A stretch of 64,000 nucleotides of DNA from assembly GCA_001970955.1 (NCBI GenBank), contig MPUH01000053.1, positions 62,001-126,000 of the forward strand, in the 5' to 3' direction. Within the stretch, counting starts at the first letter, position 1. The number at the start of each line of letters is the position of its first letter. This DNA comes from Stentor coeruleus. Its lineage: Eukaryota > Ciliophora > Heterotrichea > Heterotrichida > Stentoridae. Position numbers and translations under genes: made by a program. A model generated the notes under the pieces. It had not been told where the DNA came from. It saw nothing but the letters and a program-made list of their open reading frames with translations, and did no database searches. Of the stretch, positions 11,074-20,479 are shown piece by piece.

Positions 11074-11730
11074 TTATTCTGCAAATCCTATAAATTTGCT
11101 TACTAAGCATTTTGAAATACTTATTTTTTCATGCACACTCATTATTTTCTTAATAAAATCATCATTTAAGATCCCCAATACTTCTTAAGAAATATTAACT
11201 GAGATTTCAGCTGTATCTCAGTATTTACTAGCATAACACTGACTCTCTTCATTATTATAAACAACTAAATTATGCATCCTTTATATCCAAGTAGCATTTT
11301 TTATCGAAAGCGATTTAATACCTTTTAAAAGGTTTTCGACTTTATGAAAAAGGGCAATTTAAAATTTCAAGCTCAGATTTTAATTCTTGAATCATATTAG
11401 GACATGCTATAAAAACAATTTTTATCAATGGATCAGTAATTAACACATAATAAACTGAAAAATGGTCATTTTTAATAGCTTCTGCATTAAAAATCTCATA
11501 AATTTATATTTCTTTTCCTTTACAACATAAGAAATAAAACTGCACCCAGGCCAATTTATCCCTATTTCTTTAAAACTTTCAGCCTTTCATGCATTTCTTT
11601 CATCTATTTCTCCTTTTGTACAAAAAAATATCATATTTTATCTTGCTTTAATAATTTCTAATAGCGAAATCATATCTTTCTGCAACCTCTCATCTGGGAA
11701 AAAGCTATCAATAACCTCATCATCATTTAA
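11074..11730 (-). pseudogene. Decayed protein-coding gene of unknown family
   Basis: On the minus strand this stretch reads as protein in pieces. The opening NDDEVIDSFFPDER and the later KEIGINWPGCSFISYVV share one frame. After a frame change come DHFSVYYVLITDPLIK and MIQELKSELEIL. After another change come NLVVYNNEESQCYASKY and DDFIKKIMSVHEKIS, ending in IGFAE and a TAA at 11074-11076. I count about four in-frame stops and at least two frameshifts, which 15-nt introns do not explain. Amino acid use is protein-like and the C-terminal part ends at a natural stop, so this looks like a relic of a ~220-codon gene or gene end. I do not recognise the family. It lies in the gap between the Sec7 gene and the K+ channel gene. 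Confidence 0.5.
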
Positions 11731-11900
11731 AATTTACATAACTTTATATATATAATACAAAAAAAAAAATCTAAATCCAAACTCAAACATTTCTTCACTA
11801 TAAATATTCTTATCCATCAAAGAGTCATCATTAATTTCAACTTCTAATTTCCCTTTAAGTTTTTTATTTATAAGAAAATATTTATATTAATGTAAACAAT

Positions 11901-14477
11901 TTATAAATTCAGCCTATTCTTCAAAACTTCGATCATTTTATCCAGATTTTTTGAAGTCTCACAATTTTTCAAAATAATCGTATGAGCATCACAAATAGCT
12001 GAATCCAATTTCTTTATAGTTATATCAGCTTTTATTATAATATTAATTGGTTCATCTTGGCTATGTTCTATAATATTAACTTTCTTTCTAATCATCTTAA
12101 TAAATTTTCCTTCTTTTCTTGGTGTTTTTGGTTCGCTAAATATAAGCTGATTATCAATAGCATTCTCTATATTCTCTCCTATTATACTACTTGTTTTGCT
12201 TTCTTCAATAGTAAAACTGTCTATTTGATCATAAACCTCATCTTCACATAAATCCGTTATATTAATAGTTTTTAATCTTGATTTTCTTTCCATAAGCTCT
12301 TCATCACTATTATTAGAATCTTCATTATGAAGCTCATTTTTATTAGCATCTTCATCTTCATTCTCATTCTCATTTTTAACAACATCATCATATGTCACAT
12401 AAAAAGAAATTTCACTGAATGACTTGTGATGATTATTATAATCAAACAGACTAAGTTTTTTCTTATCATATGTTGAATGTATTGAATTTTCCAGAACTTC
12501 AGCATTATCATCATTGTCAAATCTAAAATCAATAAGAGATTTTCTTGGAGTTGCTGGTACGTCAAGTAAATAATCCCTACTTCTCCTCAACTCAATCATC
12601 GACCTCCTTGGTTTTTTTTCTTCAACCTCATCAGAAAATTCTAATTTTTTACCTAGAGCATTTGACCATAATTTTCTATTTCTTCTTTTGCTTTCATGAT
12701 CAAATTTTAAACTAACGCTCATAGGAGTGTCTGTACGATATAATTTATCATCAGGTACAACAGAAATTTCACTACTCAAACTGTCATTTCTTATTGTGAA
12801 TAATGGCCTAGAGGATTGACAATCAGAAGCATTGCTTAAAGCTTCGATTTTATAGTATTCATGTGCTTTTTTTCTAATTTTAGCAACTCTAAGGACATCT
12901 TCATAGTATTCAGGAAACTCTTCAAAAATCCCTAAAAAATCTTTTTTCCCCACAATAAAAATCTCTGCAGCCCTGCTGGACACTTGAGCATTTGACTCCC
13001 TTTCGATATTTTCTAAAACCTCAACTTCTCCAAAATATGACCCACTTGTATATAATCTAAAAGTTACACAATCACAAGTCATTTTCACATATCCAGCCTT
13101 AAGAAAATACACTTCATCTGCTATATTATACTCTTCATATAAATAATCTTTTAGTTTATATGTTTGTAAAGACATTTTCATTGCAAGTCCACTTATAAAC
13201 ACTTGGGGTTTTGATTCGAAGAAAAATAAACCATCTGTGATTTGTCTATGGATATGCTCAAGAAGTTCAGTTCGAAGATTTGAAGATAATTTAGATATTT
13301 CATCTAAAATGTTGTTGTAAATAAGATGAGTGAATAAGGATTTTTGTTTTAAGCTGTCTTTGATTTTTTTTGTTAGGTCTAAAGGGAACTCTGAGTGAAA
13401 GGCTAGTTCTTTGATTACAGAAAGTTTGTGTTTTAATTCAAGTTCTTGAGAAACATTTGATGATATTATTGTGATAATGCTACTTACTGTGAAAGAATAG
13501 AGAAATACCCCAAAAAACATCATAATAACAGTAAATAATTTTTCTGTGTTGTTTGTAGGTATAATATCACCATAACCAACTGTTGTTAATGTTAAAAATA
13601 CATAGTAAATACTAGCCAAATATTTATCTGATAATGCCAAATCATTTATTCGATAGCGTTCTCTCCATGAAATCATTGAGTTTTCATGTATATTTCCAAT
13701 ATAGTACCATATACATCCAAATATATGCACAGAAAGCATAAAAATAAACCAAAAATAAACAAAATTTACTATAGCATTTTTTAAAGAGTCACTTGAAGAA
13801 ACCTTAATGGAATTCAAAGAAGGCCTAAAACGTTTAAGTAACTTTAGCAATTTTGAAATCCTGTAAATTCTTGCAAACCTTATTATTCTAAAAAAATTGT
13901 TATACGAATTAGATCTCATACTAGTAATATAAGCAACGATTTCAAAAGGAAAGCAAGATATCAAATCTAAAGCGAACCATGTTTTCAAATATCTTAATGC
14001 AATTTCTTTTCTCTCAGTAACAATTTCTCGATTTTTAAGTATTATGGCTGTATTGAATGCTAATAGTAAATCCATAAAAAATAGAGCATCAGTGGCAAAT
14101 ATAAACTTGGCCCATATTCCTGATGATAATTCTTCAAAGGTTAAATCAAGTGGAATAAATATTGAAGCATAAAAATATGCCATGCTCATAAAAAACTCCC
14201 ATAATATTTTCACTTTGCTTTCAGGTAAAATTAAGAATTTTGTATTATGTGAGGTTTTATATTTGGATGAATCTATTCCTATTTTCCGATTTTGATTAGG
14301 ACTTTTAGAACCATATGAAAGTATATCTTTTTTGATCTTCAAAAATCGCCCAATGATTCTGGAAAATAATCTCAGTTTCTTCCAAAGATCCTTTATACGT
14401 GTATCTGGATAAGCAGTTTTATCTAAATCATCTTTAGCTGATATGATATTTAAGGATAGCCTTGTAATGTTTAACAT
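11901..14477 (-). CDS. Voltage-gated K+ channel with cyclic-nucleotide-binding-like domain (KCNH/CNG-like)
   Basis: A single-exon membrane channel of 858 residues. Six transmembrane segments span ~95-345. S4 carries repeated basic residues (RIIRFARIYRISKLLK, ~195-215), and the pore has the K+ selectivity filter TTVGYGD with GYG near 300-302. A C-linker follows, then a cyclic-nucleotide-binding-like fold at ~425-520 with GSYFGEVEVL. The usual phosphate-cassette Arg-Thr/Ser-Ala after FGE is not obvious (RESNAQ here), so ligand binding is uncertain. The last ~300 residues are acidic and Ser-rich and end in a helical segment. Ciliates carry many such channels, which shape membrane excitability and ciliary reversal; that role is inferred here. 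No PAS domain is visible at the N terminus, unlike animal EAG channels. Confidence 0.92.
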   Translation of the reverse strand: MLNITRLSLNIISAKDDLDKTAYPDTRIKDLWKKLRLFSRIIGRFLKIKKDILSYGSKSPNQNRKIGIDSSKYKTSHNTKFLILPESKVKILWEFFMSMAYFYASIFIPLDLTFEELSSGIWAKFIFATDALFFMDLLLAFNTAIILKNREIVTERKEIALRYLKTWFALDLISCFPFEIVAYITSMRSNSYNNFFRIIRFARIYRISKLLKLLKRFRPSLNSIKVSSSDSLKNAIVNFVYFWFIFMLSVHIFGCIWYYIGNIHENSMISWRERYRINDLALSDKYLASIYYVFLTLTTVGYGDIIPTNNTEKLFTVIMMFFGVFLYSFTVSSIITIISSNVSQELELKHKLSVIKELAFHSEFPLDLTKKIKDSLKQKSLFTHLIYNNILDEISKLSSNLRTELLEHIHRQITDGLFFFESKPQVFISGLAMKMSLQTYKLKDYLYEEYNIADEVYFLKAGYVKMTCDCVTFRLYTSGSYFGEVEVLENIERESNAQVSSRAAEIFIVGKKDFLGIFEEFPEYYEDVLRVAKIRKKAHEYYKIEALSNASDCQSSRPLFTIRNDSLSSEISVVPDDKLYRTDTPMSVSLKFDHESKRRNRKLWSNALGKKLEFSDEVEEKKPRRSMIELRRSRDYLLDVPATPRKSLIDFRFDNDDNAEVLENSIHSTYDKKKLSLFDYNNHHKSFSEISFYVTYDDVVKNENENEDEDANKNELHNEDSNNSDEELMERKSRLKTINITDLCEDEVYDQIDSFTIEESKTSSIIGENIENAIDNQLIFSEPKTPRKEGKFIKMIRKKVNIIEHSQDEPINIIIKADITIKKLDSAICDAHTIILKNCETSKNLDKMIEVLKNRLNL

Positions 14478-15838
14478 TAAATTATAACACTTGCACAGAA
14501 ATTAAAATCTACATCAAAATAAAATTTATATTTGGAAGGAACTTTTATTAGTAATAAAATCATGGCTTTATAAGTTTTAAGCTAAGTAATTTTGCTATTT
14601 TTATACCCTTGATAAATTTTTGTAACTAATTGATTATATAAAAACTCTAAACATTAACTTTATATCTAAAACATAATTCCTATTTTTTCTAGTTTTATAA
14701 ATTTTATTTATGCATATGCCAAAATATTTTATGCTATAGCAAATACTGCTTTTCTAATTAAATATCATAGAAAAACTTTGAAATTTTTATATGCAATAAA
14801 GTTCAAAGATTCTGTTTTTTTTTTCAAAAAGACTGTCAATGCTGATTACTTATTTAAAAAAATATTCAAATATAAGTAGGTTTAAGTAATATTTAGATTT
14901 TCATTGAAATTAAACATATTTTAATAAGTTGAGTTGATTAGGCTTTTCAAATTACATAAAAGATTTGGCAAAAATTACTAGTTGGATTTTTATATATTTT
15001 GTTAGCTAAATATACTTAAATCAAAGATGATACTTATTACTATGAATCTTTAAAAGATATTGAGTATTTAGTAATTAGGATTTTATCTTGGTTTCATGAT
15101 ATTCATATATAATTCGATTTTCCCAATAATTTCTTTAAGACTCATAGATTTATCTTATAAAATTCCTAAATTGAGCTATTATTTGAATATACAAAATAAA
15201 AATTAATTCATTATAATTTCAAAGATCTATGCACTAAATAACAAAATATTGATGTACATATCAAATTTCTTCTTACCATTTATCAAAGCCATTATTAAAA
15301 AAATACTTATTATCACCTAACTATACTATAAAAACTTTTAAAATGCGTTAAATCTACCTTAAAATAATATAAATAAAAGGTACTTCTCAAGTCATAATTT
15401 TCCACAATATTATTCTAAAATATAAAAATTCTTACTTTATTTAATGTGACAAATTTATTACTATTTTGCAAAAATTCAGATTAGTTCCAAGCAGTTTTAT
15501 TAATATAGTTACTTTTAAAGTCATAATTTTTTTTTTAAATGATCATGAGAAATCTACAATTATATTATAAGTAATAAAATGTCCATAAACAATATCAAAA
15601 TTGTGTATAATTTTTATAGTAAAGGAATTTCCCCTAGAAATGCTGAGCTTTCTTTAACACTATCTATAAATAAACTATACAATTTAATGAACCAAATAGA
15701 AAAAAAAAATAAAACCATGTCTATTATTTGATTATTAATGTTTATACTTATCTAATATAATCATACCAAAAAACATAACCTTAAAAAAGCAAACCCAACA
15801 ATTTAAAATAAAAATCAAACATTAAATAAAAATAACTA
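14478..15838. other. Gene-free AT-rich gap of 1.36 kb
   Basis: I see no open frame, RNA gene, tandem repeat or coding relic in this stretch. It is very AT-rich with many homopolymer runs. It holds the promoter region of the K+ channel on one side and the 3' flank of the STE20-like kinase on the other. Confidence 0.5.
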
Positions 15839-18259
15839 TTATCTACTGTTAGACCATTCATAGAAATACTTAACAAAACTCTGCTTATGTATTTCCGCAT
15901 CAATAAAAAAACTATGCCTCAAAAGTTCATCGGTATCCTTCCTACAACTAGGGTCTTTCACCAAGCATTTCCCAACAAAATCACAAAATTCCAAACTCCA
16001 CCTATCTTTTTCCTTTAATTCTGGAGGGCATTGATTAATAATTCTTGATATAATACAATGTTGAGTTTCAGTATAATGTGGAGGTTCTCCTTCAGCAAGT
16101 TCAATTGCCACAATCCCTAAAGACCAAATATCAGCTTTAATTCCATAGTTATTTTTCTGTAATATTTCAGGAGGCATCCATAGCAATGTTCCAGCAAGTG
16201 TATTTCTAGCTTTACAAACATCATCTAATTGTGCAGCAAAACCAAGATCAGCAATTTTTATATCCCCATTTTCTGATATAAGAATATTATCAGATTTTAT
16301 ATCACGATGAATACGATTACGTCTATGAAGATAATTTAAACCTTTAAGAACTTCATATAAAGCATACTTAAAAATATGTTCTGGGATTTTACCTGGACAG
16401 TCAAGGATTAAATCAGCAAGACTACATGACATAAGTTCTTCGATTATCCATATAGAATGTTTATGATCATAAAATTCTAAGTATTTTATAATATTTGGGT
16501 GGTTTGAGTTTTGAGTCAAACTGATTTCGTTTATGACAAGTTCTTTTTCATTATCAGCTTTAGGGGTTATGATTTTTGCAGCAAAGATTTCTTTGGTTAA
16601 AATCTTCTCAGCGATATGGATTTCCCCTGAACTCCCATTGCCGATTCTTTTATGAAGTTTAAATTCTTTTAGTGGGTCTGTGCTTTTGAATTGTGTTGGT
16701 ATAAAAACTGATATTCTTATGTTTTTTGCTTGTTGATTATTTGATTGTTCTTTTTTTATTATTGGTAAAGGTTTAGTTTTTATTTCTTCATTGTTTTTAA
16801 GATTTGGATTTTGAGGTAGTTGAAGTATGGGGAGAATATCTGGGTTTTGTGTTGGTTGACTAGAAATTAAAGGTGGTGGTTTAGGAATATTTGACTGAAA
16901 TTCAGGTAATTGGGATATAGGAGGAGGTTGGTATACTTCTTTAGGTAAAGGTGGGGGAATAGATGAATAGTTTATAGAGGTTATTGATTGATCTAAATTA
17001 GGAAGGGTCGATGGGATTGAATAATTTAAAGAATTAGCATAAGAATTAGGAGGAAGATTTAATAAATCTGGGGGTAAAGTTGGAGCTGAAGGGGTTATTG
17101 ATGGATTTAAGACTAAATGATTTGGTTCTTTTGATAAAATATTAGCTTTTTCTTCGTAGATAGGCTGATTATAATAAGTATTCATTGTATTGTTGTTGTA
17201 GTTTTGAGTTGTTTCTGTTGGCATAGAAATTTTATTTTCAAGGATGCAATTGTATGTTTTTTGTGATGGGAGAATTGGAGGGGGATAATTAGACCCTAGA
17301 TTTAATGGTGGAGGATTACTTGAAGGATAATTAGGTAATTGGTTTATTGGTAAAAGTATATTTGGTGGATTATTAACCCCTAATTTTAATGGTGGAGGGA
17401 TACTTTGAGGACGATTTAATTGTGAAGGGATACTTGGAGCTTGGCTAAATTGTGCAGGTATATAAGGAGGATGATTTAATTGTGGAGGGATACTTGGAGC
17501 TTGGGTAAATTGTGGAGGTATATAAGGAGGATGATTGAGTTCTTGATTTATTAACTGGGGGATTTTTGGAGGAAGCTGATTTACTAATTGATTTGGTATT
17601 TGATTATAATTTTTATTACATGCACTTGAATTATTTTTTACCTCAAAAGGAGCTGGATAAAGGTCTTTTTCTGGGTTTGCAGGTTTAAAATGGTTTTGAT
17701 TAGGATAGTTTATTCTAGGTGGGGGGAAATTTTCATAAGGTCTGGGGTTGATACGAGAGAAATTATCCTTATTTTCAAAGTTATTATAATGATCATCTGT
17801 AATTAAAAAACTCAATTGCAATTCATAAGCTTTTTCATAATCATCAACAAATTTTTTTGGATAGTCATCATTAGGGTCATATCCTTCAGGAAGCTTTTCA
17901 TAATTACTTTCTCTTTTTTTTTCAGGTGTTCGTTTATGTTTCATAGAATCTGTAAGAGATAAGATTTTTGTTTGATCAACAAGAACTTCATCAGGAATAT
18001 TTCCCGAATCGATGTATTTTGATAATGCTCCTATAGAGTCTCTATTATTTTCTGCTTCTTCTTTAGATTCATTGAGTATTATCCAACATGGAATACAGTA
18101 TCGCTTTCCTATGAAATTAAATAAAATATCTTCAACATGTATGCAGCCTTCACAAAAGCAATAATCTAAGTAAGCATTACGACAAATCTTGCATTTTTTC
18201 TTATTTGAGTCGAGGATATTTCCACAACTTTTGCAATGCTCCATTTTATATATTATCAT
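15839..18259 (-). CDS. STE20/PAK-like protein kinase with zinc-ribbon and proline-rich N terminus
   Basis: A single-exon gene of 806 residues. Residues ~8-60 hold eight or more cysteines in CxxC pairs (CKSCG, CKICR, CFCEGC, CIPC), a likely treble zinc ribbon. Residues ~170-500 are very rich in Pro, Asn and Gln, with a 20-residue repeat (HPPYIPPQFTQAPSIP and near copies) at about 17400-17540. The kinase domain is C-terminal, from ~533. It has the Gly loop GNGSSGE, catalytic Lys in AAKII, IHRDIKSDN and ADLGFAAQ (DLG instead of DFG), and GTLLWMPPE, the STE-family activation segment. STE20 kinases act in cytoskeletal and MAPK signalling; the proline-rich region may bind SH3/WW or actin regulators, which is inference. 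A second in-frame Met at codon 6 could be the real start. Confidence 0.9.
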   Translation of the reverse strand: MIIYKMEHCKSCGNILDSNKKKCKICRNAYLDYCFCEGCIHVEDILFNFIGKRYCIPCWIILNESKEEAENNRDSIGALSKYIDSGNIPDEVLVDQTKILSLTDSMKHKRTPEKKRESNYEKLPEGYDPNDDYPKKFVDDYEKAYELQLSFLITDDHYNNFENKDNFSRINPRPYENFPPPRINYPNQNHFKPANPEKDLYPAPFEVKNNSSACNKNYNQIPNQLVNQLPPKIPQLINQELNHPPYIPPQFTQAPSIPPQLNHPPYIPAQFSQAPSIPSQLNRPQSIPPPLKLGVNNPPNILLPINQLPNYPSSNPPPLNLGSNYPPPILPSQKTYNCILENKISMPTETTQNYNNNTMNTYYNQPIYEEKANILSKEPNHLVLNPSITPSAPTLPPDLLNLPPNSYANSLNYSIPSTLPNLDQSITSINYSSIPPPLPKEVYQPPPISQLPEFQSNIPKPPPLISSQPTQNPDILPILQLPQNPNLKNNEEIKTKPLPIIKKEQSNNQQAKNIRISVFIPTQFKSTDPLKEFKLHKRIGNGSSGEIHIAEKILTKEIFAAKIITPKADNEKELVINEISLTQNSNHPNIIKYLEFYDHKHSIWIIEELMSCSLADLILDCPGKIPEHIFKYALYEVLKGLNYLHRRNRIHRDIKSDNILISENGDIKIADLGFAAQLDDVCKARNTLAGTLLWMPPEILQKNNYGIKADIWSLGIVAIELAEGEPPHYTETQHCIISRIINQCPPELKEKDRWSLEFCDFVGKCLVKDPSCRKDTDELLRHSFFIDAEIHKQSFVKYFYEWSNSR

Positions 18260-18606
18260 AATCTAATCAGAACTGCTAAATAGCCTTGGATGCTTTGATG
18301 AAAAAACTTTAGTGTAATATAATCATTTAAATACTTTAAGTAGGTATATAAGCTAATTTTATATAAGATTATATAAACTTATTAGGAAATTCTCATGATT
18401 CTACAGTTTTTAAAGCTGCAAAATAAATATAGACTAAGCATTTTCTACCCTTTACTTATAACTTTTTCTATTATCTTATTAAAAATACCTTATTTCATTA
18501 AACCTAAAAGCTAATAACAATTTCTCATCTTATTATTAAAAACCATATAATTCCTAATCATATAAGCTTCATTAAAAAATGTACGATAATAATTTTTTAC
18601 CATAAA
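18260..18606. other. Intergenic gap
   Basis: 347 bases between two minus-strand genes. The half next to the p24 gene is C-rich and G-poor on the plus strand; the other half is neutral. No other feature was recognised. Confidence 0.5.
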
Positions 18607-19188
18607 CTAAATACTAACTTTTGACGAACTAAACATATTTTTAAGCACATAAATTTGTAAAAGGCTCAAAGTGCATAAAACTATAATTTTCACAAGCACA
18701 CTCCACAATATATAATCGCAAGTTTTTTCCGTAAGATCCCTATGAACACTTTCTCTTCTCTCATAAAAATGTAAGTTCCTATATATATTGTCTAATAATT
18801 TTGATGATAAAGCAACCTCATCATCTAATGGTTGAAAGTGATCTTCAGCCGCAAGGTTTTGTTCTTCAATCTGCATATCTTGTGAAAACTCAAAACTCAC
18901 AGTCTTTTCTAATCCATCTTGTGATTTAAAACACATCTCATACATTTCATCTTTGTCTATAACTTCTTCAAACTTACCTTCACGAGTATTTGCTTGACTT
19001 ATAAATTTAGCTTTGCGTTGACTATTGAAAAGTCTTGTCAAAACATTCATATCCCCTTCTCCTGATATAACATAAGCTCCCCAAATTTTTCTAGAAGCTT
19101 TACCATCTATTGTAAAGCAATACTCCATATAGCCTGGTAAAGTAATAAACATAGCAAGACAGGATGTCAAGAGCAGATATGTTTTCAT
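18607..19188 (-). CDS. p24/TMED family cargo receptor (GOLD domain)
   Basis: 193 residues, the usual size of the family. A signal peptide occupies residues 1 to ~20. The luminal GOLD domain follows with a YCFTIDG start and a paired Cys near the middle (YEMCFKS), then a helical membrane-proximal segment. One transmembrane helix spans ~159-185, and the cytosolic tail is short. p24 proteins cycle between ER and Golgi and help load COPII/COPI vesicles. The usual C-terminal FF and KK(K) sorting signals are not seen; the tail is NMFSSSKVSI. It lies 53 bases downstream of the NADAR gene on the same strand. Confidence 0.88.
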   Translation of the reverse strand: MKTYLLLTSCLAMFITLPGYMEYCFTIDGKASRKIWGAYVISGEGDMNVLTRLFNSQRKAKFISQANTREGKFEEVIDKDEMYEMCFKSQDGLEKTVSFEFSQDMQIEEQNLAAEDHFQPLDDEVALSSKLLDNIYRNLHFYERRESVHRDLTEKTCDYILWSVLVKIIVLCTLSLLQIYVLKNMFSSSKVSI

Positions 19189-19241
19189 ATTTATAAAAAT
19201 GACTGATGTAAGACATGAAGATTTATTTAAGATAATTATAC

Positions 19242-19697
19242 CTAATCACTTTTACGATATTTTGCCCTTATTTCCTCTAACATCTGTCCTAGCCTATTAT
19301 TAGAGCCTTCAACAGCTCCTCCCCAATACAAATCTTTTGTACTATCTTCAACAAGCTTAAAATCCCCAGTACTCAAAAGTTCGTTTCTTAAATCAATATG
19401 CTGATCAAATTTAGCTAATAAAGCTTGCATCATTACTTCATCTTTTCTTTTATTCCACATTTCTTCATCATATTCTAAAGATCTTGCAAGTTTCTTTGCT
19501 TTGTCAGGTGTATCTGCAATACGCACAGCTTCGAAATTATTCCCAGAAAATTTGTGTGCTTGATAAAAATGCTCTACAGTCTTATATTCAAGTCCGTTTA
19601 TAATAAAAGGAGAGTACGCAAAATTGTTTAAAAAAATGTGCTCTTCTTTAACTCTATCTGAAGGCTGGTCGTAAAAATATATAGTTCCTCTGTCCAT
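19242..19697 (-). CDS. NADAR-domain protein (YbiA/RibX-like)
   Basis: 151 residues forming one NADAR domain from end to end. Diagnostic pieces are LNNFAYSPFIINGLEYKTVE, EHFYQAHKF, DTPDKAKKLAR, LLSTGDFKLVEDS, YWGG and NNRLGQMLEEIR. Family members hydrolyse N-glycosidic bonds: plant and bacterial forms act on damaged riboflavin precursors, and others remove ADP-ribose from modified guanine. Which applies here cannot be told. The start codon lies inside a 59-bp block that is repeated after the single N at 19754, so the upstream region in this assembly is doubtful, but the coding frame is intact. Confidence 0.9.
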   Translation of the reverse strand: MDRGTIYFYDQPSDRVKEEHIFLNNFAYSPFIINGLEYKTVEHFYQAHKFSGNNFEAVRIADTPDKAKKLARSLEYDEEMWNKRKDEVMMQALLAKFDQHIDLRNELLSTGDFKLVEDSTKDLYWGGAVEGSNNRLGQMLEEIRAKYRKSD

Positions 19698-19813
19698 TTA
19701 TAAGTTTCATAGGAGTGGTTTGATTTTTAGGTTAAAATATGAAAATTCAGTGANCATTTATAAGTTTCATAGGAGTGGTTTGATTTTTAGGTTAAAATAT
19801 GAAAATTCAGTGA
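19695..19813. repeat. Assembly join: 59-bp direct duplication around N at 19754
   Basis: Bases 19695-19753 are repeated without a visible mismatch at 19755-19813, with one N between. This looks like two contig ends joined without merging. The copies include the ATG of the NADAR gene. Confidence 0.85.
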
Positions 19814-20479
19814 TATTTTTTGAAAGGTTGCAGGCTATAGAAAGATATTGATAAGTTGGAGGAGGATATTTTTTTAAAGTGGTTGTTGAGTTAAAAAATA
19901 AAATATTAATTTCAGTTTTATGGTGAAAACTGAGGAGAGAAGAGGATTTTATAAGATTTTATGATGAAGTTTAGATAAAAATATTGATTGAAATGGGAAT
20001 ATGGTGAAATTTTTTTTACTTATGTTTATCTTATTGCTGTAGAGTTGGATATTTTAGAATTATTGGGTTTAGGATTGAGAAAAAATCAATACGATTAAGA
20101 AGAATATTAATTAGTTAAAGGATACTATGAATGAAATTCTGAATATTATACTTGATAAAAAATAAAAAATTGAGATTTTTGTGAATAAGTCTCAGAGTCT
20201 TAGTAAAATTTCAGTGAGTATGATAAAAACTGCGGCAAGAGCAAAGAAACATATATTGTATGAAAATGTTAAGTACACTCTTTCGTTGATAATTATTTAC
20301 TTTTTTATTTCTTATATTATTTCTCTCAATACCAATTGTGGCTTCAAAAACAATTAAAGTCCTAAATTTATCACTTCATATAATTATCATCTAAACTAAA
20401 ATCTTAAACCAAGCTACCATTATTACAACTTTCAAAAATAATCTCCCAAACACATCTTCTTTAAAGGGTAAATTTTAAT
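19814..20479. other. Divergent intergenic region
   Basis: The gap between the NADAR gene (minus) and topoisomerase III (plus). Plus-strand sequence is G-rich and C-poor up to ~20250, then C-rich and G-poor up to the topoisomerase start. No other element was recognised. Confidence 0.6.
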
